Shown: positions 36,805-44,302 of the stretch, piece by piece
How positions within the stretch are numbered: position 1 is the stretch's first letter
How the letters are laid out: every line of letters starts with the position of its first letter
Assembly: GCF_963675585.1 (NCBI RefSeq)
Contig: NZ_OY776414.1
Span: 3,637,001-3,701,000, forward strand
Length of the DNA stretch: 64,000 nucleotides
Direction: 5' to 3'
Source: an uncultured Draconibacterium sp.
Lineage (GTDB): Bacteria; Bacteroidota; Bacteroidia; Bacteroidales; Prolixibacteraceae
Position numbers and translations under genes: made by a program
Notes under the pieces: model-generated
Database searches by the model: none
Told to the model about the DNA's origin: nothing
What the model saw: only the letters and a program-made list of their open reading frames with translations

Positions 36805-37749
36805 ATGAGGATGACGCCGGATCAAAACGAAACAGTTAGAAAAATTAAAGAAAAAGCCAGTAGTTTGGGTTTACTGGCATGCGACTGGCTACCTGTAACT
36901 TATCTCAATACCGAAAAAGACTATTTCGATGCCTGGATAAATAATGGCATGAATGGCGAAATGGAATACATGAGCCGCAACACCGACAAACGTTTAGATC
37001 CGCGTTTACTGTTTGAAGGCGCAAAAACCATTTTAATTGTATTGCAGAACTACTACCCCGACAAAGTTCAGGAAGACAAAAATGCTCCGGTACTTTCGAA
37101 ATATGCCTACGGAACGGATTACCACTTTGTATTAAAAGACAAATTACGCCAGCTACATACTTTTATCCGGGAAGAAATTGAACCTTGCACCGGAAGACCT
37201 TTTGTTGATTCGGCCCCCGTTTTGGAGCGGGCCTGGGCAAATCGTGCAGGTTTGGGATGGATTGGAAAAAACAGCAACCTGATTAGCCTGGAACACGGTA
37301 GTTTCTTTTTTATTGGTGAATTAATAATTGATATTGAACTGCCTTACCCGGAGTTGAAACCGGTGCACGACCACTGTGGGAAATGTACAAAATGCATTGA
37401 CGCTTGCCCTACAAAAGCAATTGTTGCCGAACGTGTAGTTGATGCACGAAAATGTATATCGTACCAAACCATTGAACTTCGTGGCGAACTGGATGAACAG
37501 CTGAGCGGACAATTTGAAAACCGTGTTTTTGGCTGCGACATTTGCCAGGATGTGTGCCCGTGGAATTTAAAATCGCAGCCACACAACGAAACAAACTTTC
37601 AGCCTCATCCTAAATTGCTTCAGCTATCTAAAAACGATTGGGAAACAATGGATAAACCGCTGTTTAACGAACTTTTCAGAAATTCGGCAGTAAAACGAAC
37701 CGGTTTTAACGGACTACAGCGTAACCTTAAATTTTTGGGGAATGGCTAA
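36805..37749 (+). CDS. queG: Epoxyqueuosine reductase
   Basis: QueG reduces epoxyqueuosine to queuosine in tRNA, using cobalamin and two 4Fe-4S clusters. The 314-aa protein has EMEYMSRNTDKRLDPR, SAPVLERAWANRAGLGWIGKN, and the two ferredoxin motifs CGKCTKCIDACPTKAI and CDICQDVCPWN. Length fits the family. The stop overlaps the next gene by eight bases, indicating an operon. Confidence 0.96.
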   Translation: MRMTPDQNETVRKIKEKASSLGLLACDWLPVTYLNTEKDYFDAWINNGMNGEMEYMSRNTDKRLDPRLLFEGAKTILIVLQNYYPDKVQEDKNAPVLSKYAYGTDYHFVLKDKLRQLHTFIREEIEPCTGRPFVDSAPVLERAWANRAGLGWIGKNSNLISLEHGSFFFIGELIIDIELPYPELKPVHDHCGKCTKCIDACPTKAIVAERVVDARKCISYQTIELRGELDEQLSGQFENRVFGCDICQDVCPWNLKSQPHNETNFQPHPKLLQLSKNDWETMDKPLFNELFRNSAVKRTGFNGLQRNLKFLGNG

Positions 37750-38212
37750 AAAGTTCGCTTACAAAACCGTACTGGTTAATGGCCCGTTTAAAGGAGTTTA
37801 CGCCGAATTTCCATTCGACAGTGTTGCTGAGTTTGGCACAAAAAAGCATGTTTGGTGCAACGTAAAAGTTGAACACAAAGACTATTCAATGAATTTGCTT
37901 CCCAATGGAGTTGGTGGACACTGGGTTCATCTGAAAAAAGAAATTCTGAACGAACTTGGGAAACAGGAAGGCGACACGATAAACATTGAAGTTGAAAGGA
38001 GTACACAAGCACGAAAGATCGATATTCCTGATTATTTACAATGGTTGTTCGACAACGATCCGCAAATGGAAAAATATTTTGAAAGGATGCCCATTTCGGG
38101 TAAAAAATTCTGGATTCAATTTATAAAAGAACCTAAAAACGATGATACAAAAGCAGAACGAATAAATCGTTTTTTTGAGTATTTGCACAAACATTATGCG
38201 GGTAAAGTGTAA
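37742..38212 (+). CDS. DUF1905 / YdeI (OmdA)-like protein
   Basis: The 156-aa cytoplasmic protein has a DUF1905 N-terminal barrel (FKGVYAEFPFDSVAEFG ... GGHWVHLKKEILNELGKQEGD) and a C-terminal OmdA/YdeI helical part (IPDYLQWLFDNDPQMEKYFERM ... RINRFFEYLHK). The function is unknown. It overlaps queG by eight bases. Confidence 0.85.
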   Translation: MAKKFAYKTVLVNGPFKGVYAEFPFDSVAEFGTKKHVWCNVKVEHKDYSMNLLPNGVGGHWVHLKKEILNELGKQEGDTINIEVERSTQARKIDIPDYLQWLFDNDPQMEKYFERMPISGKKFWIQFIKEPKNDDTKAERINRFFEYLHKHYAGKV

Positions 38213-38269
38213 GCTCCAAAAACAAACAATTATCTTTAATGCGTTGAATTAAAACTAAAACCAACTTAT

Positions 38270-39727
38270 ATGAAACCTAATTTTAGCATATTTTATCTTA
38301 GCATATTTCTACTAATCGCAGGGTGTTCAAGCAACACGGAGCAAAAAACGGCAGAAAAAACACCCAACTTTGTTATTGTATTTATCGACGACATGGGTTA
38401 TGGCGACATCGGAACTCAGGGAGCCACCGGATGGACAACACCCAACCTCGACAAAATGGCTGCTGAAGGAATGCGTTTTACCAACTTCTATTCAGCGCAA
38501 CCGGTATGCAGTGCCTCGCGTGCCGGATTAATGACCGGTTGCTACCCCAACCGAATCGGTTTCTCAGGAGCATTGTTCCCTACAAGCCAGGTTGGACTCA
38601 ACCCACAGGAAACTACCATTGCTGAAATGCTGAAAGAAAAAGGCTATGCCACAGGTATTTTTGGCAAGTGGCATTTGGGACACTTAAAAGAATTCCTTCC
38701 CCTTCAACATGGTTTCGATGAATATTTGGGACTACCTTATTCGAATGACATGTGGCCGCTTAGCGATGTGGGAGAACCGGTTCCGGAAGGACATCACCGC
38801 GGAAGCAATCCCGAACTGCCGCTAATAGAAGGAAATGAAACACTGGAAACCATCACCGACTTAAAAGGACAAGATAAACTAACCACATTATACACCGAAA
38901 AAGCCGTTGATTTTATTAATCGCAATGCACAAAATCCTTTCTTTTTATATGTACCACATTCAATGGGGCACGTTCCCTTGGGTGTATCCGACAAATTCAG
39001 AGGGAAAAGCGAACAGGGATTTTATGGCGATGTAATGATGGAAATTGACTGGAGTGTTGGTGAAATAGAAAAGGCACTTGAAGCCAATGGCATTTCGGGA
39101 AATACGGTTTTTATTTTTACAACCGACAATGGCCCGTGGCTAAACTATGGAAACCACGCCGGTTCGGCAGGTGGCTTGCGCGAAGGCAAAACAACCAGCT
39201 GGGAAGGCGGACAACGGGTACCTTTTATCATTAAATGGCCGGCAAAAACTCCGGCCGGAGCCATCTGCGACAAACTTGGATGTGCCGTTGATATTCTGCC
39301 AAGTTTTGCCAAAATTGCAGGAGCGAATCTTCCTGAATTAAAAATTGACGGGCTCGACATTACTGAACTCTGGGAAGGAAATACCAATGCCCACCTCCGC
39401 GATGAAATTTTGTTTTACTATGGAAAAAACAACCTGAATGGAGTGCGAAAAGGAAACTGGAAACTGGTGCTGCCGCACACCTGGCTATCGTACAACACAG
39501 AACCGGGGAAAGATGGACACGGTGGTAAACGAATTCCAATGACAGTTGAAAAGCCCGAACTTTACAACATGATGCGCGATCCGGGCGAACAGTTTAATGT
39601 TTACGAATCGTACCCTGAAAAAGTGGCAGAACTGATGAAAGTGGTTGAAGCTGCGCGCGCCGAACTGGGCGATTTAAATGTGGGCATAGAAAAAGGATCG
39701 GGTACGCGCGAAATCGGGAGAAAGTAA
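38270..39727 (+). CDS. Sulfatase lipoprotein (formylglycine type)
   Basis: The 485-aa protein has a lipoprotein signal (LLIAGCSSN) and the alkaline-phosphatase-fold sulfatase core: VIVFIDDMGYGDIG (metal Asp pair), and VCSASRAGLMTG with CxSxR, where Cys becomes formylglycine. GIFGKWHLG and FTTDNGPW complete the active site. It probably removes sulfate from a glycan at the cell surface; the target cannot be read from the sequence. A maturase (FGE) must exist elsewhere, since GldJ is not one. Confidence 0.92.
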   Translation: MKPNFSIFYLSIFLLIAGCSSNTEQKTAEKTPNFVIVFIDDMGYGDIGTQGATGWTTPNLDKMAAEGMRFTNFYSAQPVCSASRAGLMTGCYPNRIGFSGALFPTSQVGLNPQETTIAEMLKEKGYATGIFGKWHLGHLKEFLPLQHGFDEYLGLPYSNDMWPLSDVGEPVPEGHHRGSNPELPLIEGNETLETITDLKGQDKLTTLYTEKAVDFINRNAQNPFFLYVPHSMGHVPLGVSDKFRGKSEQGFYGDVMMEIDWSVGEIEKALEANGISGNTVFIFTTDNGPWLNYGNHAGSAGGLREGKTTSWEGGQRVPFIIKWPAKTPAGAICDKLGCAVDILPSFAKIAGANLPELKIDGLDITELWEGNTNAHLRDEILFYYGKNNLNGVRKGNWKLVLPHTWLSYNTEPGKDGHGGKRIPMTVEKPELYNMMRDPGEQFNVYESYPEKVAELMKVVEAARAELGDLNVGIEKGSGTREIGRK

Positions 39728-39740
39728 TTTTCATTTCTGT

Positions 39741-39755
39741 AAACCTTAAAGGTTT
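39741..39755. repeat. Palindrome AAACCTTAAAGGTTT
   Basis: Perfect 15-bp palindrome just after the sulfatase stop; one of three copies of the family in the window. Confidence 0.8.
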
Positions 39756-39830
39756 CACCCATATCATCAGAAACAAATTAGTATCAAGGGTTTTTGCCGT
39801 GGTAAACAGACAAACTCCTTATGTGGATTT

Positions 39831-39907
39831 ATAACAGTATGAAAACTGAATTATATCTAATCAGAGTTTGGTTTTATCATAGAATACATTTACATTTTGT
39901 TAGCGGT
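39831..39907 (-). repeat. attC-like hairpin site after the 148-aa gene
   Basis: Read on the minus strand it opens with CGCTAAC (39906 side) and closes with GTTAT (39831 side). The two arms, ATAACAGTATGAAAACTG and the complement of ATTTACATTTTGTTAGCG, pair imperfectly for about 30 bp (TAACA, ATG, AAA, TG, ATT, TAT and TAA match). This matches integron attC architecture: R'' core, imperfect arms, GTT core, placed right after a gene stop (39915) and in the right orientation. Confidence 0.6.
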
Positions 39908-39914
39908 TCGTGCT

Positions 39915-40361
39915 TTATTCCTTTTCGTTTTTATTTCCATTGTAGTTACGTAATTTTTCAACGATTCTAATGTTAACCTTAAAATCTAAACTATCCGAAA
40001 TGGGATAATCAAAAAGTAATTGTGAACCATTTTCATCAAATACCACCAAAAATTTATCTCCTGTTTTTATTTTTTCTCTTTCTTCTATTGGAGGTAAATT
40101 TTTAATTTCCTTACAATAGGCTACACCTTTGTCATTAAAATAATGATATTGTTTTTGAGCTGAACTAAAATGGTAACGAAAACCATTGCTATTTCCCATT
40201 ATCAATCTCCTTTCAAATTTATCAATATGTCCGATTGCAAAACTTCCTTGTCGAAATCTAATTTCCTCAGATTCATTTGACGATTTAGTCAGCCAAAATA
40301 AGCCAATTACAAGTATAGAAAGTGCAATTATGTCTCGAAATATTTTTGCTTTTTTACTCAT
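39915..40361 (-). CDS. Unknown protein with N-terminal membrane anchor (cassette gene)
   Basis: The 148-aa protein has one hydrophobic segment near residues 12-27 (IIALSILVIGLFWLTK) preceded by a basic end, so it is probably a membrane-anchored protein with an outside domain. No family recognised. It lies 36 bp after the barstar gene on the same strand and is followed by an attC-like hairpin, consistent with being carried in a cassette. It lacks similarity to the other genes here. Low-GC base use resembles the cassette neighbours. Confidence 0.7.
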   Translation of the reverse strand: MSKKAKIFRDIIALSILVIGLFWLTKSSNESEEIRFRQGSFAIGHIDKFERRLIMGNSNGFRYHFSSAQKQYHYFNDKGVAYCKEIKNLPPIEEREKIKTGDKFLVVFDENGSQLLFDYPISDSLDFKVNIRIVEKLRNYNGNKNEKE

Positions 40362-40397
40362 CTGAGATGGTATTCTATTTTGTTAAGGTTTTTTTTA

Positions 40398-40691
40398 TTA
40401 ATCAATAGTTATGAATTCAATATGGTCGTGTCCATTAATTATATCTGTTAATGTTGACATGAGTTCGTCTCCTAAATTATTTTTGCTCTTTGAGAAATTT
40501 GTCCAGATTAATTTTAAAGTTTCATTGTAGTTAAAAACTCCAAAATCTCCACATAAAATATCATTAAATGCGTCGAGATTATGACCTGTTTTTACTCCTA
40601 AATCTTTTGTTAGAACTCTATCAACTTCGTCATAAAATGATTCAAGGTCGTAAAAATTATCGCCATTTATGTTTACCGTAATCTGTTTCAT
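40398..40691 (-). CDS. Barstar-like ribonuclease inhibitor (cassette gene)
   Basis: The start ATG at 40691 (97 aa) is preferred to 40724, because the domain begins MKQITVNINGDNFYDLESFYDEVDRVLTKDL and the longer start lies in the attC-like core. The pattern GHNLDAFNDILCGDFG is typical of the barstar family, which inhibits barnase-type RNases or other toxins. No barnase-like gene is in the window. Orphan immunity genes in cassettes may protect against toxins of neighbours (inference). It lies between the intron-interrupted attC-like site and the 148-aa gene. Confidence 0.85.
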   Translation of the reverse strand: MKQITVNINGDNFYDLESFYDEVDRVLTKDLGVKTGHNLDAFNDILCGDFGVFNYNETLKLIWTNFSKSKNNLGDELMSTLTDIINGHDHIEFITID

Positions 40692-40727
40692 TTTTCTTTT
40701 TTCAGCATGACCGCTAACGGTCACTTG

Positions 40728-40801
40728 GTCGAGTAGGCAAAGGGAGTTTCACCCTAAGCCTCTCACAGAACCGTACGTGACAGTCTCCCGTCATACGGCT
40801 C
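40728..40801 (-). ncRNA. Group II intron domains V and VI
   Basis: Domain V (40801-40768, 34 nt) reads GAGCCGTATGACGGGAGAC then TGTCACGTACGGTTC: a catalytic hairpin with the usual GAGCCGTATG / GTACGGTTC pairing. Domain VI follows (40767-40728) and carries the branch-point region. Confidence 0.9.
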
Positions 40802-40823
40802 TTGTTATACAAATCTATACGCT

Positions 40824-42077
40824 TTATCCACATAATCCTATTTGCCAATGGTAAAACAGCATAGGAAATTGTTTCCTTACAGTTTCGAACCATTTATAGG
40901 CACGGTTTACACTGGTTTTATAACGTTTATACCTTCTTCTAACCCAGCGCACGATGCGCTTTCGCAGTAGTTGAAAGATTGGATTCAATTCGTGTTTCCT
41001 GAACTTACCAAAGTAGTTTATCCAACCCCGAATGTACGGGTTTAAAAACTGGGCGACGCCTACAATGCTTTTGTAAGTTAAACCAACAATATCCAATTCT
41101 TCCATTTTGTCTGCAATACGTTTCTTCGAATTAATACTAATTGCACAATCGTATCCAAGGAACAGTTTTCCTGTCTTAGGTGATTTGGTTGTGCGTGGTT
41201 GAAAAGAATAACCAAGAAAATCGAACTTAACTATCGGATGGTCGCCATGACGGCGATAATCACGACAGTATATAAGTTTTGTCTTTTCAGGGTGCAACTC
41301 CAAACCACAAGCATTAAGCCGTTCACATAATTTTCTTAGCAGCCATTCTGCATGGGCTTTGCTCTTACAGTGAATTATTGCGTCGTCGGCATAGCGAACA
41401 AAACTCACCGCTTTATGCTTTAGTTCAAGCCATTTATCCATGGCGTAATGCAGAAACAAGTTGGCTAATAAAGGGCTTATTACACCTCCCTGTGGCGTTC
41501 CTTTGCCCTGCTTTTGAACCAGTTCTCCTGATTTCTTTAGCACTGGCACATTCAACCATCGTTTAATGTAAAATAAGCACCAATTTTCGCTTGTGTGTTT
41601 CTTTAAGGCAGTCAATAATTTCTCATGGTTGATGTTGTCAAAGAAACCTTTTATATCGAGGTCGATTACCCAGTTTGTCAACCTACAATTCTCACGTACC
41701 ATTGCAAGTGCCTGATGGGCATTACGCTTTGGACGATAACCGTACGAATTATCACTGAATATTGACTCGAATCTCGGCTCTAAGTAATCTTTTACAACCA
41801 TTTGTGCTACCCTGTCGGAGATTGTTGGGATTCCAAGTTTTCGGGTTTTACCGTCTTTCTTAGCTATCTCAACTTCTTTAACAGGAGGAGGGAAATAACT
41901 GCCCGACGCCATGCGGTTCCAAAGTTTGTACAAGTGTTTCGACCTGTCAGCATCAAATTCTTCCATGCTGATTTGGTCAACGCCTGCACTTCCTTTGTTG
42001 GCCTTAACTTTCTTATAAGCTTCCCATACCATGGTTTTGCTTATAGGTACTGATTTTGTCTCATTCCATAAATTCAT
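40824..42077 (-). CDS. ltrA: Group II intron reverse transcriptase/maturase
   Basis: The 417-aa protein has RT domains 0-7: GSAGVDQISMEEF, KLGIPTISDRVAQMVVKDYLEP, SYGYRPKRNAHQAL, VIDLDIKGFFDNINHEKL, GTPQGGVISPLLANLFLHYAMDKW cited in pieces, and the YADD catalytic motif in FVRYADDAIIHC. Domain X follows (INYFGKFRKHELNPIFQLL ... FETVRKQFPMLFYHWQIG). No HNH endonuclease domain is seen, so it is the kind that inserts without second-strand cleavage. It is needed for intron splicing and mobility. Confidence 0.95.
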   Translation of the reverse strand: MNLWNETKSVPISKTMVWEAYKKVKANKGSAGVDQISMEEFDADRSKHLYKLWNRMASGSYFPPPVKEVEIAKKDGKTRKLGIPTISDRVAQMVVKDYLEPRFESIFSDNSYGYRPKRNAHQALAMVRENCRLTNWVIDLDIKGFFDNINHEKLLTALKKHTSENWCLFYIKRWLNVPVLKKSGELVQKQGKGTPQGGVISPLLANLFLHYAMDKWLELKHKAVSFVRYADDAIIHCKSKAHAEWLLRKLCERLNACGLELHPEKTKLIYCRDYRRHGDHPIVKFDFLGYSFQPRTTKSPKTGKLFLGYDCAISINSKKRIADKMEELDIVGLTYKSIVGVAQFLNPYIRGWINYFGKFRKHELNPIFQLLRKRIVRWVRRRYKRYKTSVNRAYKWFETVRKQFPMLFYHWQIGLCG

Positions 42078-42693
42078 CCTCTTACGAGTTGTTAAATGTT
42101 ATGATACTGTATAACCTAACCCCTTTGCTCCATTTCCATTACAGAAACTTCAACACTACTACGGGTTAGTCCGTCCCTGTTCCTGCCCGTCGGTATTCTG
42201 CCTTCAGGTTGTTCCCGTTGTGCGTTTCCTTTTGCATTGCAGGACAGGTTCCCGAGTTCCGTAATTAAGCCCGGATAAAGGTCATGCCGCCTGAATGACG
42301 CCAGCCGAATGGAAAGTAAACAGGTAACTCCCAAACTTAGTGTTGTTGCCAACACTACTTTTCACTCCGTCACATACTTCGTAGCTTTTGACTGGATATG
42401 GCCACTTCTCGACACCTCTTCAGCGGTTACGGTTAGTTCATCTCCTTTATCCATACCTGATAACCTCGTGGGTTACCTTTTCCTATACGCTCAATACCAT
42501 GCCTCTTAAACACAGCACCTTTAGGTGGTTTAAAACCCTTGCCTGTACAACGGTTTTGGTGGGTCGGCTCCACCATCTTAATTACAGCATGCAATGAACT
42601 TTTCTCTGCCGAATCATTGCTTCTCGGCACACTATGTGGTCGGGCGGGATTTCGAAGAGAAATTTTGTCAGACCTGCAGGAAAGTGGGCACGA

Positions 42694-42711
42694 GGTCTGA
42701 CTTGTCAGACC
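42694..42711. repeat. Palindrome GGTCTGAC-TT-GTCAGACC
   Basis: A perfect 8-bp stem with a 2-base loop; a third GTCAGACC lies at 42668-42675. It sits in the loop part of the attC-like site, like the variable middle of integron attC sites. Confidence 0.8.
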
Positions 42712-42755
42712 GCTAAAACCCCCGCCTGCCATATACAATTTGTTATGCACTGGTT

Positions 42756-43757
42756 TTATTCATTATTTATTTCAATTTCTTTTATCCAATATTTTGGCAG
42801 TCTAATTTTCTTTTCTAAATCAGAAAACTTATTATTTGGATATTTTCTAATAGCTAAGAGAATATATTTTTTATGAACCTTTCTAGTATAGAAATGAGTG
42901 TTTTTGATTGCATCGTTCATAACATGTAAAGTATTTTCATTTGGAAATCTTGCTAAAGCTTGATATAGGATTTCCAATATTGGCTCTTGAATACTTCCTT
43001 TTTGTATTTGCTCATCGTGTATTTGAATTAAAAATGGGTAAAACTCTTGATCAGGAAATTCTCTTATTGCTAATAATGTATGATAAAGATTTTTTCGGCT
43101 AAATATGTATGATTTTATCAACTCTTTGTCAATGTCTTTTTGATATTTTGCTAATGCAACTAAACCGTCTACATTCTCTTCTTTATATGCAATTTCTTTG
43201 ATTCTTTCATAATGTTTTTCATTAGGTTTAATACGTTCAAGTAGTTTATTTTTATGCCATGTATGAATATTTTGTCTATATAATAGAAGACTGTCAAGAA
43301 TATTTAATTGATAATCATTTAATTTATAACCACCTTTTGCAGGATAATCATCGGTGGCAATATTTATGAAAATATCCGAAACCAACTCAACTCCAAACAT
43401 GTCAAAATGTAAGGTTTTGATTAACTCATTATCGGATATATGTTTTTTTAAAATATCAAAAATATCAATACTGTCTCTATTAGAAATAGCCCAAAATGAG
43501 TAACAACGAATGATTCCATTGGGATGATTTAATAAAATTGATAATTCCTTTGTTGAAGCTAATTTTTCAAATTTTTCGAAGTTTTTATATTGAGGACTAG
43601 TATAATGTAATAATCCAATCTTTTCACCTGTAAAAGTTTTAAATGCAATAATACTATCAACAATATTGTTAACTTCTTTTGATATTTCATTTGTGAATGA
43701 TTGACCGAAAGTTTGTATAACTAAAGATGAAAAAATTATCATCAAAAATGTTTTCAT
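42756..43757 (-). CDS. Secreted HEAT-repeat-like protein of unknown function (cassette gene)
   Basis: The 333-aa protein has a signal peptide (MIIFSSLVIQTFGQ) and a series of helical pairs with repeating hydrophobic patterns (SILLNHPNGIIRCYSFWAIS, YHTLLAIREFPDQEFYPFLIQI, LEILYQALARFPNENTLHVM, KKYILLAIRKYPNNKFSDLEKK), like HEAT repeats. No enzymatic motif seen. It lies between GTTATGC on its 5' side (43792-43786) and the attC-like site on its 3' side, as an integron cassette gene does. The gene is very AT-rich. Confidence 0.75.
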   Translation of the reverse strand: MKTFLMIIFSSLVIQTFGQSFTNEISKEVNNIVDSIIAFKTFTGEKIGLLHYTSPQYKNFEKFEKLASTKELSILLNHPNGIIRCYSFWAISNRDSIDIFDILKKHISDNELIKTLHFDMFGVELVSDIFINIATDDYPAKGGYKLNDYQLNILDSLLLYRQNIHTWHKNKLLERIKPNEKHYERIKEIAYKEENVDGLVALAKYQKDIDKELIKSYIFSRKNLYHTLLAIREFPDQEFYPFLIQIHDEQIQKGSIQEPILEILYQALARFPNENTLHVMNDAIKNTHFYTRKVHKKYILLAIRKYPNNKFSDLEKKIRLPKYWIKEIEINNE

Positions 43758-43785
43758 TTCTATACTTTATGGAGTTTAAACTTGT

Positions 43786-43792
43786 GCATAAC
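43786..43792 (-). other. GTTATGC core, probable cassette boundary
   Basis: On the minus strand GTTATGC lies 29 bp before the ATG of the 333-aa gene. With the flanking GTGCATAAC it is an inverted copy of the core at 42742-42750, the layout expected of cassette ends. The partner arm of an attC here was not convincingly found. Confidence 0.45.
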
Positions 43793-43987
43793 TAGTATAT
43801 CTGTGCACTAAAAGTAACAGATATTGCAGTATAGGGCATGTATTGTGTACTTTTGCTTGTTTATATTCAGGGTGCGTATTCAATGGTTTATTTTTTTAGT
43901 GCACTAAAGCTAAGTATAATTTTTAGGTTTCAGTTCGTTGGGAGGTGAGAATTATTAACATAAGCTTTCTGTATACACAAAATACCT

Positions 43988-44191
43988 TCCTACTCCGTAA
44001 AAAACATTTTCGCCACCGCCTTTAACCCGTCCTACACCTCCCCAAATGCTCTCCTAGGCAAAAAAAATGCTCCTACGTCAGAAAAACGTCGTCCTGCACC
44101 AAAAAATATGCATCCTACACCGGTAAAACCATTTCCTACACTACACTTGTTTCGTCCTACATATGCAGAACGAGAATTTTGTAATGTAGGA
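43988..44191. repeat. TCCTAC array with about 21-bp period
   Basis: TCCTAC (or one-base variants) starts at 43988, 44030, 44052, 44071, 44092, 44113, 44134 and 44155. Five of the steps at the right side are 21 bp and the first is 42 bp; two are 22 and 19. An inverted copy GTAGGA ends it at 44186-44191. Units share TCCTACnnC followed by A-rich sequence. It lies between the terminator of the 250-aa gene and the cassette, with no cas genes. It resembles the 42-bp array at 27876 in period, since 42 is twice 21. Confidence 0.9.
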
Positions 44192-44245
44192 GCAGAAAAA
44201 ATAGTCAAAAAAATAACATTTTGCTATTTGTGCACCAATTTTTAC

Positions 44246-44279
44246 AAAAAAAACGAGACAACAAATTTGCTGCCTCGTT
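44246..44279 (-). terminator. Intrinsic terminator after the 250-aa gene
   Basis: On the minus strand AACGAGGCAGCAAATTTGTTG pairs with itself (CGAG/CTCG, CAGCAAATTTGTTG) and is followed by T's at 44253-44246. Confidence 0.8.
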
Positions 44280-44302
44280 CTGTTTAATTACTGTACTTAG
44301 CA

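Larger units (their letters stand above)
40728..42632 (-). mobile_element. Group II intron, 1905 bp, inserted in an attC-like site
   Basis: On the minus strand it begins GTGTGCCGAGAAGC at 42632, a match to the GUGYG 5' end, and ends CTACTCGAC at 40728, an AY end. Domain V lies at 40801-40768 and an LtrA-like maturase at 42077-40824. The 555 bp before the ORF would form domains I-IV. The boundaries are supported independently, because removal of exactly these bases restores the attC-like hairpin. Hence a full-length, perhaps active, element. Confidence 0.88.
40712..42748 (-). repeat. attC-like hairpin split by a group II intron
   Basis: Without the intron, the arms pair: CCATATACAATT (42729-42740) against CCACATACAAGT, which is formed only when the bases on both sides of the intron are joined (42639-42633 with 40727-40723). 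CCCGCC on one arm pairs with GGGCGGG on the other. On the minus strand the site opens with GCATAAC (42748-42742) and closes with GTTAGCG (40718-40712), the attC core order, directly after the stop of the 333-aa gene. Confidence 0.7.
43758..44302. other. Intergenic region of 545 bp with array 2
   Basis: It contains the cassette boundary GTTATGC, TAGTGCACTA copies at about 43804 and 43905, the TCCTAC array (43988-44191) and a terminator for the 250-aa gene. No protein gene recognised. Confidence 0.7.

Noticed and set aside
40824-42077. Retron or DGR reverse transcriptase
   Set aside because: Domain X, the domain V RNA and GUGYG/AY ends identify a group II intron; no msr/msd or template/variable repeats are seen.
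43988-44170. The 21-bp array as a heptapeptide-repeat gene
   Set aside because: A VGxxFxG-like frame exists on the minus strand but is short, has no start codon and is broken at the left end.
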